Assembly (NCBI GenBank): GCA_963169875.1
Contig: CAUJEL010000012.1
Span: forward strand, 1-32,950
DNA from: Candidatus Zhuqueibacterota bacterium
GTDB lineage: Bacteria > Zhuqueibacterota > Zhuqueibacteria > Residuimicrobiales > Residuimicrobiaceae
DNA length: 32,950 nucleotides
Direction of reading: 5' to 3'
Part shown: positions 22,435 to 31,454 of the stretch, one piece after another
Position numbering within the stretch: the stretch's first letter is position 1
Layout: each line of letters begins with the position of its first letter
Position numbers and translations under genes: made by a program
Notes under the pieces: model-generated
What the model saw: the letters and a program-made list of their open reading frames with translations, nothing else
What the model was told of the DNA's origin: nothing
Databases searched by the model: none

Positions 22435-23262
22435 CTAATTTATTTTCGCCTTTACCAGCTTTTGGTAATATTCAATCGCCCGGTCGGCCAGCACCTGGGT
22501 GGCGCTCACCACCGGCACACCGGAGCGCGCGGCATTGAACGCCAGCGGGATCTCGGTGCAGCCGAGCACCACCACCGCGGCGCCCTTGGCCTCCAATTCC
22601 TTGCCAGCTTCATAAAGCCACTCCTCGGCCTGACGCTTGTCGCCATGCGCCTTGATGGAATAGACGGCTTTCATGACGTTATTCTCCACCATTTCCGGAG
22701 AAGGCTTCACCACCTCGATACCGAGTGCAGTTAATTCCTTTTCATAAAGGCCGGTCCGGATGGTTCCGGAAGTGGCCAGCAGTCCCACTTTTTTCGCCCC
22801 GGGATGTTTCGCGGCCACCTCCGCGGCGGTCTCGCGGATCATGTGGATGATCGGTATCTTGACGCTGCGTTGCATATGATCGAAAAAGTAATGGACGGTA
22901 TTGCAGGGGATGGCGATGAACGATGCGCCGCTCTTTTCCAGTCGCGTCACGCCTTCGGTGAGATAGGGGAATATGGTGGTATCGCCGCTAAAAATCGCAG
23001 CGGTACGATCCGGCACCTGCGGCAAACTGTAAATGAGTGTGGGGATGTGCTCCTGATCCTTTGCCGCGGGTGTGCTGGTGACGATCAGTTGATAGAGATT
23101 GGCGGTCGCCTCCGGCCCCATGCCGCCGAAGATGCCGCAAATGATGTGAGATGCCGGCACATCCGGCATTGTCGAACCCTGGCGCGCGGCCGGGCAGCAG
23201 CCGAACATCATACCCATCACAAAGAGAATCAAACACCAGGTGGCCAATCTCTTTCTCATCAT
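22435..23262 (-). CDS. Aspartate/glutamate racemase family protein with lipoprotein signal
   Basis: 275 residues from the first of two ATGs (23262 or 23259) after GGGAGGAG; the longer frame from 23418 has no ribosome site. The N-terminus R-K-R-L-A-T-W-C-L-I-L-F-V-M-G-M-M-F-G-C is a lipoprotein signal with the lipid-bearing Cys at 22. The enzyme body follows: G-I-F-G-G-M-G-P-E-A-T at 43-53, first catalytic Cys120 in I-P-C-N-T-V, second Cys235 in L-G-C-T-E-I-P. Both cysteines needed for cofactor-free racemisation are present. Family members are normally cytoplasmic and supply D-amino acids; here export and lipid anchoring are predicted. The gene stands alone, with no transporter or wall gene beside it. 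Confidence 0.83.
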   Translation of the reverse strand: MMRKRLATWCLILFVMGMMFGCCPAARQGSTMPDVPASHIICGIFGGMGPEATANLYQLIVTSTPAAKDQEHIPTLIYSLPQVPDRTAAIFSGDTTIFPYLTEGVTRLEKSGASFIAIPCNTVHYFFDHMQRSVKIPIIHMIRETAAEVAAKHPGAKKVGLLATSGTIRTGLYEKELTALGIEVVKPSPEMVENNVMKAVYSIKAHGDKRQAEEWLYEAGKELEAKGAAVVVLGCTEIPLAFNAARSGVPVVSATQVLADRAIEYYQKLVKAKIN

Positions 23263-23738
23263 AACTCCTCCCGGAAAATCCATTTCGTGTACAGTGAGCT
23301 GCAGTAAAAAAATCCCGTCTATCACAGCCGAGCTAATCCCGCAGAAGACTGTTTGCCACTTATTACGTCTGTGCGTAGCTATCTTGGCTCTTATCCCACA
23401 GCAGATTAAATCCCGCACGAGAGGGTCTGTCGCCGCAGATTTTTGCGGTTCGAGTCTTGTGCGCAGAATTGGCTATCGCTACTGCTTATAATGTAATACT
23501 ATTCTTGTGAAAATCAAAAAGATTCACAGAATGGCAAGCAGGCCCCTGACATGGCAGGGGTGTTGTACCAGGGAGGGAATTGCGCATCCTGAAAGAATGT
23601 TACACCATGGCAGGGCGGTAGGCTGGCAACTCGGCTGGCTGTGACGACACTTGTCAACCAGCAGGGATCTTTTAGCTTCTTCGCCGGGCTCTGCAGCAGA
23701 TGTCGAAAATGGTTACAGCTTGACCGCGAGGAGTTTTT
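23263..23738. other. Divergent intergenic region with small hairpins
   Basis: Upstream region shared by the racemase (minus) and DUF6498 (plus) genes. It contains CCCCTG-acatgg-CAGGGG and a second CATGGCAGGG about 60 bases later, giving possible local structure. I could not match it to a known riboswitch class. No coding frame is convincing. Confidence 0.4.
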
Positions 23739-24374
23739 ATGTCTGCATCCCATACGAGAAAAAATATCGATCCGGTCGAAACGATGCGGCTGTCCACGCC
23801 GGCTCTGATATCGCGCACGGTGACCGTTATTCTTACCAACCTCATCCCGCTCTACGGTGTCTGGCATCATGGCTGGAACAGCTTTATCCTCATCGTGCTC
23901 TTTGTCGTCGAAGGTATTATTGTTTTTTTGATGGATCTGCTCAAGCGTCCATTCATGAAAATCAAGGATGAATCGAAAATTCTGTTTTTTGAGTTCGTTT
24001 TCATCTTTTTCTTCGGCTTTTTTGCCATTCTCATCTTTGGCCGCGACGAAGACAGCACCGATCTGGTCATGACCATCCGCACTTCCTTTAAAGCGGCATG
24101 TGCGCTGCCGTTGTGGCCGATTTTGGCTATCCTCCTCATGCGTTTGTTGCGAACGGGAGAAGAACTGTTGGCAGCCGGCGTCTTCATTGGCAGCGGCCGC
24201 CAGCCGCTCTATTTCAAGGGCGGCGGCTGGATGCTGCTCCTCTTCTTTTTGGTGATGACCGCGCCCTTCATCGCTGATAAAAGTCCCAATCCCATGGCAG
24301 GACTCATCGCGGTCATTTTCATCAAAACCCTGGGAGAAGTTTTTGGTGTCTGGGCGCACCGAATCGCCAAATAA
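23739..24374 (+). CDS. DUF6498 family membrane protein
   Basis: 211 residues; GAGGAG lies 6 bases before the ATG. About six membrane spans are visible. The family signature sits at the start: T-N-L-I-P-L-Y-G-V-W-H-H-G-W, then E-G-I-I-V-F-L-M-D-L-L-K-R near residues 58-70, as in DUF6498 proteins, where an N-L-x-P-L-x-G-V segment precedes an E-x-x-I helix. The middle span is very Phe-rich (F-E-F-V-F-I-F-F-F-G-F-F). The function of the family is unknown. The gene stands alone between the racemase and a secreted peptidase and shows no sign of decay. Confidence 0.65.
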   Translation: MSASHTRKNIDPVETMRLSTPALISRTVTVILTNLIPLYGVWHHGWNSFILIVLFVVEGIIVFLMDLLKRPFMKIKDESKILFFEFVFIFFFGFFAILIFGRDEDSTDLVMTIRTSFKAACALPLWPILAILLMRLLRTGEELLAAGVFIGSGRQPLYFKGGGWMLLLFFLVMTAPFIADKSPNPMAGLIAVIFIKTLGEVFGVWAHRIAK

Positions 24375-24757
24375 TTCAGCGACCCTGCTGCGAAGTTGCG
24401 GTTTTGTGACGAGCATCTATGTTTAATTAGCCGAAATTATTATTTTTACTTGGCCTGTTCTATTTACCCGGATTCTTGTGCTAACTTGCCCGCACCATAT
24501 GGGTGGGTATATTTTATCAGGATCACTGCAATCGTTGACACCGGATCAGGGTTTTATAAACCGCCGAGCGCGCAAAGCCTGTACAGCTGTTTTTATTGGC
24601 ATTATAAAGCAAACGCCCGGCACAAATATAAAATAGATTCTTCCACACAGATCTTTTCCGGTTCGCCTGCTGTCTGATCAGCCTGGTATTTTTTCCATAT
24701 TGCTTCATCATACGCACACCATTCCTCCATCAATGTTGATAATTCCGGAGGCATCAA
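24375..24757. other. Intergenic region before the metallopeptidase gene
   Basis: 383 bases with no convincing gene on either strand. It probably holds the end of the DUF6498 transcript and the promoter of the next gene, but I see no clear terminator or promoter hexamers. Confidence 0.4.
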
Positions 24758-26446
24758 ATGAAAAAAATCACCACCATTTGCTTTGTTGTTGCTTTTGCTT
24801 TTGCATGGACACAAGCGGCAGTGGCAACCGAAAACCGCACAGCGAGCAGCGGAATTCTCTATACCCGATTTTATCCTGCGGCGATTTTTCCCGATGGGAA
24901 GGATGCAACAACCCTCGAGGTGGTGACCGACGGCATGAATATCCAGGAGGTGCAGGTCTATTGGCACTGGTACGACCCGGATTGGCAATCCCTTTATGAT
25001 GATGGCACGCATGGCGACCGCATCCCGGGAGATGGCGTCTACACGCTCAATGACTTGAAAGCCACCTTTGCCAATTTTTATGCTTTCTTTGGAAACCACA
25101 TTCGCGATTTCGGCGTCGACATAAAAGTAACCACAACAGGAGGTGAAGATAAAACGTCCTGGGTGCAGCTGGGTCTGGCCGATCCGGAAATGTCTTATCC
25201 GGCTGCCAACCTCGCTGGTAATTGTTACGCTACGACATGCGCCTTTTTCATTGTCGATCAGGCTGGTGAGATTTTCGCCGGCTATCCGGTGACCTCTATC
25301 GATTGTGGCAGACAACTTTTCCCGGTCGCCTATAAAAAGCTATATGAGCGCTTTGCTGATGTTTTTGATTTCATCATTGTGATGCCCGCGACACGGCTTG
25401 TGGAACCGGACGATTATGTCGAGCGAGTGCCGTATTGCATCACGGTACGCAATGATGTGCAGCATATCGGCGTCCCCCTCTTTGACGAGAGTTCCAAATG
25501 TTATTCGAAAGGACATCTGCGTTCCGTCATTTATCACAGTTATGGATTTGGCGCCATTCTCGAGCATGAATTGGGTCATACCTGGGGCATGCGGTTGGGG
25601 AGTACGCTCGGCTTGATCAAGGAAGATCAGAATGTCGAAGGACTTTACGGCCACTGGCTGGCTCAATCAGACGTTGACGGTCAAATGAGTTCGTTTATTG
25701 CTGGATGTACGCTGAGTGATAATGGCAATGGCACCTGGCGGCTGAAAGACCAGAATCGGGACTATATGCCGTATTCTCCATTGGAGCTCTATGCCATGGG
25801 GCTTGTGCCGCCCGAGCAGGTGCCTCCCGCCCATATCCTGTACGGCCTGGACACCTCGAACCCGGAAATGGTGACGGCAGATTCCACAAAGACCATCACC
25901 ATTCAACAGATCATGGCGGCGCACGGCGGAGAACGGATTCCAACCTCCGCCACCTCTCAAAAAGATTTTCGCGTCGCCTTCATCTTCGTCTCGGATCGTG
26001 AATTCAGCGCCGGCGAATTCGCCTATTTTTCCGGCCTGGCGGAGTACTTTGCTTCTGACCGGCCGGGGAGCTGGTATATGATGCCATTCGAAGCTGCCAC
26101 CGGGGGACGCGCGACACTGGATGCTTCCCTGCCCGGCATGGAATATCTGGCCGTCGCAACACCGGGCGATGAGACTGTCGTGTCCGGCTTTGATTTGACA
26201 CAAAACTATCCGAATCCGTTCAACGCGAATACGCGCATTACCTTTTTTCTGGATCGAGCGGCCGAGGTTTCCATCTCCGTTTTTGATGCTCTCGGCAGAG
26301 AGGTTTTATCCCGATCAAATCAGCGTTATGCGGCTGGCCAACATGCGCTGCTACTGGAAGCGACAGATTGGCCCTCGGGCCTCTATCTCTGCCGCTTGCG
26401 CAAAGGCGCACAATCGCAGACCATAAAAATGCTCATGATCCGATAA
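24758..26446 (+). CDS. Secreted HELGH metallopeptidase-like protein with T9SS tail
   Basis: 562 residues; GGAGG lies 6 bases before the ATG. Residues 1-20 are a signal peptide (MKKITTICFVVAFAFAWTQA). An N-terminal sandwich at about 30-130 contains D-D-G-T-H-G-D-R-I-P-G-D-G-V-Y, seen in secreted choice-of-anchor type domains. The zinc-binding helix H270-E-L-G-H274 (I-L-E-H-E-L-G-H-T-W-G) is clear; the third ligand is not certain, with H in Y-G-H-W about 25 residues later a candidate. The C-terminus is a T9SS tail (Q-N-Y-P-N-P-F-N-A-N ... MLMIR). By motif this is an extracellular zinc peptidase, but I do not recognise the exact peptidase family. The gene stands alone, with a hairpin 28 bases after its stop. 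Confidence 0.78.
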   Translation: MKKITTICFVVAFAFAWTQAAVATENRTASSGILYTRFYPAAIFPDGKDATTLEVVTDGMNIQEVQVYWHWYDPDWQSLYDDGTHGDRIPGDGVYTLNDLKATFANFYAFFGNHIRDFGVDIKVTTTGGEDKTSWVQLGLADPEMSYPAANLAGNCYATTCAFFIVDQAGEIFAGYPVTSIDCGRQLFPVAYKKLYERFADVFDFIIVMPATRLVEPDDYVERVPYCITVRNDVQHIGVPLFDESSKCYSKGHLRSVIYHSYGFGAILEHELGHTWGMRLGSTLGLIKEDQNVEGLYGHWLAQSDVDGQMSSFIAGCTLSDNGNGTWRLKDQNRDYMPYSPLELYAMGLVPPEQVPPAHILYGLDTSNPEMVTADSTKTITIQQIMAAHGGERIPTSATSQKDFRVAFIFVSDREFSAGEFAYFSGLAEYFASDRPGSWYMMPFEAATGGRATLDASLPGMEYLAVATPGDETVVSGFDLTQNYPNPFNANTRITFFLDRAAEVSISVFDALGREVLSRSNQRYAAGQHALLLEATDWPSGLYLCRLRKGAQSQTIKMLMIR

Positions 26447-26473
26447 AATTACTGGTAAATGACAAGACGGCCA

Positions 26474-26499
26474 AGGCGCCAGGGGGAACTCTGGTGCCT
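26474..26499. terminator. Hairpin after the metallopeptidase gene
   Basis: AGGCGCCAG pairs with CTGGTGCCT (one G-T pair) around an 8-base loop, 28 bases after the stop. It has no T-run, so it is at best a weak terminator. Confidence 0.35.
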
Positions 26500-26637
26500 C
26501 GCACATGACCATGCTTTCCCGAAGAATTACTCTGTCAGCCCGGGTCTGTTTATGATGATCGATTGTCTGGTTTTGGAAGGTAACATCTGACTTTTGCTAC
26601 CGCCAGATACGGAAACGTACGTAGCGGCGGTGTGAGA

Positions 26638-26661
26638 GGCGTCAGGGGCCATCCTGACGCC
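26638..26661. terminator. Hairpin at the end of the vWA operon
   Basis: GGCGTCAGG and CCTGACGCC form a perfect 9-bp stem with a 6-base loop. It lies about 20 bases after the stop of the minus-strand vWA gene. No T-run follows on the minus strand, so its role as terminator is inferred from place and strength only. Confidence 0.4.
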
Positions 26662-26681
26662 TGTTCGATTGTGCCGGCTTG

Positions 26682-27809
26682 TCAGAAGGAATAATTTGCT
26701 TTGCCGGCCTGGGTGCGCAGGGCTTTGCTCATCACCTTGTCCAGCGTGTTTTCGGGCTGACTAGCCGCCCGCCTTTTTTGTTCGGCGACGATATAATCCG
26801 CTCGCTCTTGCCGCAGCTCATCGATGCGTTTCTGAATTTTTTCGCGTTCCGTCCGTTTCGTCTCCAGATACTTTTTCTGTTCGTCCAGAGACAGCGATTT
26901 CATCTCCGCCGGCAGGTCTTCTCTTTTCACCTCATCCAGTTCGATTTCACCTTCGTTGACAGCATCGACCAGGTCCCAACTGGTGTTCTTGTAGATGGCC
27001 TGGGATTTGGTGATGGAGCGCTGTACGATGGAAGCGGGCGACGCCTTGGCCGCGTTCAAATCCTGGCGTTCCTGATTGGCCCTTCCCGCAGCGCCGCTCT
27101 GCCCAAAACCGATATAGGTTGTGTTCAGCGCCGCACCCAAATCGACCAGTTCCTTGTCAAAGGGCGTCGGGATTTCCGCAACCTGCTGATTCTGATCGAT
27201 ATTGAAATAAGCGCCATCGGCGAGATCGGCGCCATCCTTCCAGTTGGTTTCGACACCCTCGTTGTAATTGCCGCAAAAAATGGCATTAACCAGAATGCCC
27301 TTGCTGATGGCGCGTTTGCAAGTGATCCGGTAATCGACGCGTCCCTGGGTGAACTCTTCATTGCCCGCAATGAAAATGGCGCGATAATCATTTTTACCGA
27401 TGCCCCACGCGAGTTCATCGACGGCTTTGCCGATCACGGTGCCGCAGTATTCATCGCCGCCGCTGGTGCTGAGATTGAACAGGGCATCGGAGACCTTGTC
27501 CAGGTCGGTGGTCAACGGCGTGAGCTGTTTGACATATCCGGTTCGTTCTCCCAGCGCCGGCGTGCCATAGTGGTAGAGCGCGACCTGAATGTCCGGGCGC
27601 TGCCCATCGACCGAGGCGGTGATGAATTCATTGACGATTTTCCACAGCTGACTCTTGGCCTGTTCGATGAGTCCGTCCATGGAATTGCTGGTATCCAGCA
27701 ACAAGGCCAGTTGCACCACGGGTTTCTCCGCTGCAGCAGAAGGCATCCCTGGTACGGCCCAGAGGCTCCCGGACAGCAATACAACGAGTAAAAGAATCCA
27801 TTTATTCAT
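26682..27809 (-). CDS. Exported vWA-domain protein with C-terminal coiled coil
   Basis: 375 residues; AAAGGA lies about 7 bases before the ATG. Residues 1-27 are a signal peptide (M-N-K-W-I-L-L-L-V-V-L-L-S-G-S-L-W-A). The vWA domain starts at once, with an intact metal site D39-T-S41-N-S43, and continues to about 215. Then come G-Q-S-G-A-A near 248, Y-K-N-T-S-W-D-L-V-D-A near 285, and a charged coiled coil at about 305-355. No membrane anchor or T9SS tail is visible, so it is probably periplasmic. It is the second gene of an operon: the VIT-vWA gene ends 22 bases upstream. The two share a C-terminal module (see findings), suggesting they work together. The function of this family is not established. 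Confidence 0.82.
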   Translation of the reverse strand: MNKWILLLVVLLSGSLWAVPGMPSAAAEKPVVQLALLLDTSNSMDGLIEQAKSQLWKIVNEFITASVDGQRPDIQVALYHYGTPALGERTGYVKQLTPLTTDLDKVSDALFNLSTSGGDEYCGTVIGKAVDELAWGIGKNDYRAIFIAGNEEFTQGRVDYRITCKRAISKGILVNAIFCGNYNEGVETNWKDGADLADGAYFNIDQNQQVAEIPTPFDKELVDLGAALNTTYIGFGQSGAAGRANQERQDLNAAKASPASIVQRSITKSQAIYKNTSWDLVDAVNEGEIELDEVKREDLPAEMKSLSLDEQKKYLETKRTEREKIQKRIDELRQERADYIVAEQKRRAASQPENTLDKVMSKALRTQAGKANYSF

Positions 27810-27831
27810 TTTACAATCCTTTCATGGAGGA

Positions 27832-30105
27832 CTAGTCTGTGATTTCATATACTTTGCCGGCCAGAAGAACCTGCATGTTTCTGCCGGCGGAGAGCCACTG
27901 CGGCGCATTCTTGTCCAGATCGAGAAGACGATAATATTCTTCGGAGGCGAATTTGATCTGCACCGGTTTTTCAGCTTGAGCAGCCTGTATCCTGGCATCG
28001 ATCCAGATATTATTATTTTGATAGAAGGTTTGATTGGCGATACTCTTCTGCAGGCCGGATTGCAGCGCTTCCCGCACTTTGACCGCAGCGGGTGCGGCGG
28101 CGCCGCTCTGACCGCGTTCAAAATAGGCGTTGGCTTGCACCTCGGCCTTGTCCTGGTTGGCATTTTTCAACATGGAAAGGGACTGGGCCGCGCCGACCGC
28201 CATGTCGCCGCTCTTTTCACGATGCACCTGATCGTACATGCGCCCGGTCTCGCGCTCCAGGAGTGGATCGTTGAAGACGATGGTGCGGCGCGGGGAAGGA
28301 ATGTTGCGCACGGTTTCGTCTTCGATGATAAGATACGCGGTGTATGGCGTGACGATGCCATAGCGCCGCGCCAGGATCGTCACTTCCTCTTTTAACTCAT
28401 CATTTTCGCCATGGAGGCGGATTTGATCCAGAAGAAAACCGATGCGCCGCGAAGCCCAGATGCGGGGAATGAAATCATAAGCCACGGCTTCCTCCGGAAA
28501 TTGCACCCGGAAAAGCCAATTTTCGCTGCGGCCATTGACCTTGCCGGTGAGTGATATCTCGGCCCTGCCGGAACCGCTGTACTGCCCCAGCAGCAGCAAT
28601 TGTTCTCCCTTGAAAATATCCGGCAACTGCGACGGTGTCATCCTGCTCAGGCGCACAGGACCAGTCACTGTTATTTCGGGCCTGGCCAGCACCGGCATGT
28701 TGATCTTGTCAAAAAAATGGGCGATTTTTGCGGTGAGATCTTCTTCCGGAAGGATATATTGCCCGGCTGCGCGCGTCTCCGCGGTGAGGCGATCCAACAG
28801 ATGGGTATTGAGGTCGCTGCCAACGCCGAGACAAAAGATGCGCACTTGATCATCGCGCAGGCGCCTGGTCACTTGCGCCAGTATGGCATTTTCACCGGTT
28901 TCGCCCACCGTGGGTTTGCCATCGGTGATGAGGATGACCATATACGGGCGCTGTTCGCTTTCCCCATTTCTCAAAGGCCGCAGCGCCAGGTCAAGAGCTT
29001 CGGCGAGGGCGGTGCCGCCAATGGGTTTGAGGTCGTCGACAAAGTCACCGGCCTGGTCGAGAGAGCGCGCACTCACCGGACGCAGTTCGCCGAAAAGCGC
29101 TTCCGCTTCGGTGGAAAAACGCACGATTTCAAAACGGTCCTGGGTGTTCATATGGCGCAGGCAGTAGCGCAGCGCCTCCCTGGCCTGATTCATTTTTTCC
29201 TTTTCTGCCATGGATCCCGAGGTGTCCAGCACAAAGACCAGGTCTTTCGCCAGGACCTCTTCGCTGGCGACGTCCGCGGCCGGGGAGAGCATGAGCATAA
29301 AGTGGCCTTCCCGGGCCTGATCGGGATCGCGAAAAGCGAGAAGATGGGCGCCGATCGATTGAGGCCCCTGGCTGGCGATGAAGAGCTGGAAATCCGTGTC
29401 CGGCTTGATCTCCCGGTCCTCGTAGCCGATCACGGCGCGATGGCGCGACGGCCGGCGAATCTCGATTTCATGGCTCGGCGAATATATGTCCTGCAGCGGT
29501 TGGCTGGATTCAACTTCTATCTTAAGGGCGACGCTTTTGAGCGGCGTGGCCGAGAATTTTTCCGTGTTCAGGGGATAGAGATACTCCATCAACCCATTGT
29601 CCTGCTTGAGGATTTGTGTGTAACGCAGCTTGATCTGTTTTTCAGCGCGCGGCGGGATCGGGAAGATGCGCACCCGGTAGAGGCCCTGGTTCGTGTATTC
29701 AAGCAGGGCGGGATCGCGCAGGGAACGAACGATGTCTTCATAAATACGACGCGCTTTCCCGGCATCGAGCAGTTCAGCTTCCACCATCTTGCCGTTGATA
29801 TCCATGGAAAACTGGTCGATTTCTCCGCCCCGGGGGATGGGGAACAGATAAATGCCCTCCAGCTGTGCCGGCTGGGGATTATAAAAAACCTGGTCGATTT
29901 CCGTGACAGCCACCTGATCTTTGATTTGTACCGAGACGTGGTGGTAACGGACCTCCAGGGGCGCAAAGGCATAGTGCGGCGGCCTGTGATGCGGCGGGTG
30001 CGGCGGACGCGGAATGATGATCATACCGTCGGCTAAAACCGATCCGGTCATGAAAAGTAACACCATGACAATGGAATTGACGACACCCGTAACAAAATGG
30101 CGCAT
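27832..30105 (-). CDS. VIT and vWA domain protein (exported)
   Basis: 757 residues; AAAGGG lies about 7 bases before the ATG. Residues 1-25 are a signal peptide, followed by a His/Pro-rich linker (PRPPHPPHHRPPH). The VIT domain spans about 50-175 with F-Y-N-P-Q-P-A-Q-L-E-G-I-Y-L-F-P-I-P. The vWA domain spans about 287-470 with an intact metal site D294-T-S296-G-S298 and the third loop I-T-D-G-K-P-T. Then a sandwich domain and the closing helix Y-G-I-V-T-P-Y-T-A-Y-L-I. The last about 120 residues contain G-Q-S-G-A-A and W-I-D-A, also seen in the next gene. It lacks a T9SS tail, unlike the two VIT-vWA proteins at 16.4-21 kb. By family it resembles inter-alpha-trypsin-inhibitor heavy-chain-like bacterial proteins, probably binding a protein partner in the envelope. 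Confidence 0.88.
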   Translation of the reverse strand: MRHFVTGVVNSIVMVLLFMTGSVLADGMIIIPRPPHPPHHRPPHYAFAPLEVRYHHVSVQIKDQVAVTEIDQVFYNPQPAQLEGIYLFPIPRGGEIDQFSMDINGKMVEAELLDAGKARRIYEDIVRSLRDPALLEYTNQGLYRVRIFPIPPRAEKQIKLRYTQILKQDNGLMEYLYPLNTEKFSATPLKSVALKIEVESSQPLQDIYSPSHEIEIRRPSRHRAVIGYEDREIKPDTDFQLFIASQGPQSIGAHLLAFRDPDQAREGHFMLMLSPAADVASEEVLAKDLVFVLDTSGSMAEKEKMNQAREALRYCLRHMNTQDRFEIVRFSTEAEALFGELRPVSARSLDQAGDFVDDLKPIGGTALAEALDLALRPLRNGESEQRPYMVILITDGKPTVGETGENAILAQVTRRLRDDQVRIFCLGVGSDLNTHLLDRLTAETRAAGQYILPEEDLTAKIAHFFDKINMPVLARPEITVTGPVRLSRMTPSQLPDIFKGEQLLLLGQYSGSGRAEISLTGKVNGRSENWLFRVQFPEEAVAYDFIPRIWASRRIGFLLDQIRLHGENDELKEEVTILARRYGIVTPYTAYLIIEDETVRNIPSPRRTIVFNDPLLERETGRMYDQVHREKSGDMAVGAAQSLSMLKNANQDKAEVQANAYFERGQSGAAAPAAVKVREALQSGLQKSIANQTFYQNNNIWIDARIQAAQAEKPVQIKFASEEYYRLLDLDKNAPQWLSAGRNMQVLLAGKVYEITD

Positions 30106-30423
30106 GGCTGATCCCTTTCAGCAAAAGGATTGAATCTACCCATGAAACGACAAAAATATTAAAAAGTTCATGATTTATTCAGGGCGGTGTCAACGGAATA
30201 CCAGGAATTACTCGCCATGGAGCATTGTTCCCATAAGTACAGTATCTGCACGCGCAGGGACAGATGATTTTTTCTCTGGTCCGGGTATGAGCGGATTAAT
30301 ATTTGAATAAACAAATCATTGAATCCTTATTAAAATATGGACGACTGTTTGGCCTGAATTATGCATGCGTCAAGGTCATATCAGGTACGTGATAAATAAA
30401 TCATCAAACCAAACGGAGGTAGT
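30106..30423. other. Divergent promoter region
   Basis: 318 AT-rich bases between the start of the VIT-vWA operon (minus) and the start of the coiled-coil gene (plus). It must hold both promoters; I see no sure hexamers or operator palindrome and no gene. Confidence 0.45.
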
Positions 30424-31122
30424 ATGCGTTATTTTTTGACATTGATGGTTGCTGTGGGGCTGCTTTTCGCCACGGTTGTCAACGCTCAGGAGGTTCGCGC
30501 GCAAGTGGAGCGCGCCAAGGATCAGAAAGCAATCAAAACGGATAAAGTGGCTGTCATGGATGATCGTATGGATCTCAACCGGCTTTCGGATCTGGTCATG
30601 AAATGGGATCAATTGCGCAAGAGCAAGGCCACAGCGGCCGAGCTGGAAATGATCGAGAAAGAGATCGCATTTGAATTGCGCCGCGATGTGGCCGAAAACA
30701 AACAGCAGGTCGAAGCGGCCCAGAAGGAGGTCAAGCAATCAGAGGCCGAACTGAGGCAATCCAGGCGGGAGGTGCGCAAGGAGCGCAAGGATAAAGATCA
30801 AGACCAGAAAGCCTTGCGGGATGACAAGCAGGACCGCCGTGATGACCGCCGTGATGTGAAGGACGATGTCAAGGACGCGGAGAAAGCCGCAGAGCTGCTG
30901 CAGAAGAAGCAGGCGGTCGCTGCCGAGTTGCTGGAGCTGCAAAAGAAAATCGATGCAGCCGGACCCAGAGTGGACAAGGCGCTGCGGAATCAGCAGGACG
31001 CGCTCCTGGAGAAATATCTGCTGCTGTCCCAGGAGGAGATGAAAATGGGGACGCGCGAACTCAAAGAGGGCAAGAAAGAGAAACGCGAAGACCGTCGCGA
31101 GCGGAAAGAGGACAGGCGCTGA
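30424..31122 (+). CDS. Exported highly charged coiled-coil protein
   Basis: 232 residues; GGAGG lies 4 bases before the ATG. Residues 1-21 are a signal peptide (MRYFLTLMVAVGLLFATVVN then A-Q). Everything after about residue 60 is extremely rich in Lys, Arg, Asp and Glu and almost lacks Gly and aromatic residues. Runs such as D-D-K-Q-D-R-R-D-D-R-R-D-V-K-D-D-V-K-D and a C-terminal K-E-K-R-E-D-R-R-E-R-K-E-D-R-R predict long single helices or coiled coil. No domain is recognised. It may be a periplasmic spacer or binder of charged polymer. It faces the vWA operon head to head and ends in a good terminator. Confidence 0.75.
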   Translation: MRYFLTLMVAVGLLFATVVNAQEVRAQVERAKDQKAIKTDKVAVMDDRMDLNRLSDLVMKWDQLRKSKATAAELEMIEKEIAFELRRDVAENKQQVEAAQKEVKQSEAELRQSRREVRKERKDKDQDQKALRDDKQDRRDDRRDVKDDVKDAEKAAELLQKKQAVAAELLELQKKIDAAGPRVDKALRNQQDALLEKYLLLSQEEMKMGTRELKEGKKEKREDRRERKEDRR

Positions 31123-31175
31123 AAAATGTTCCACAGCGGTCAATGTTCACTTGACTTCTGACCCTCGTTGTAAAC

Positions 31176-31230
31176 AAAACGGCATGCCATCCATCCGGTG
31201 TCTCTTTGGATTTATGGCGTGCCGTTTTTT
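31176..31230 (+). terminator. Rho-independent terminator of the coiled-coil gene
   Basis: AAAACGGCATGCCAT (31176-31190) pairs with ATGGCGTGCCGTTTTTT (31214-31230), one G-T pair, followed by a T-run on the plus strand. A run of A at the left makes it usable in both directions. From 31231 to 31454 I see no gene. Confidence 0.8.
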
Positions 31231-31454
31231 GTGCAGGGCATCGTCCCGGTAAATAGACGAATAATTGTCGGTGTTAATAATTCATTGTGCGCCCAAGAGC
31301 GCAAGCGTTTCAGCGAATGACCCGGAATGGCCGGCATCATTCGTTCGCTCGCGCAGGCGTGTGCCAACAACGGTGTGCCACAGTGGATTTGGTGCCGAGA
31401 GGCAAAACCTCCCCGCAACCTCGCAGTTTCCCCGCGCGAATGGCGCGCTGTTTA

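Noticed and set aside
23263-23418. Longer start for the racemase at 23418
   Set aside because: No ribosome-binding site there, and the extension would bury the lipoprotein signal; GGGAGGAG lies directly before the ATG pair at 23262/23259.
23514-23735. Riboswitch upstream of the DUF6498 gene
   Set aside because: Short hairpins are present, but I could not match the sequence to the conserved core of any class I know.
26679-27791. Plus-strand open frame of 370 codons
   Set aside because: It lies fully antisense to the vWA gene, which has a signal peptide, metal site and ribosome-binding site; the plus frame has no recognisable domain.
28600-30036. Plus-strand open frame of 478 codons
   Set aside because: It is antisense to the VIT-vWA gene, whose domains are clear. 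Low stop density comes from the GC-rich codon pattern of the real gene.
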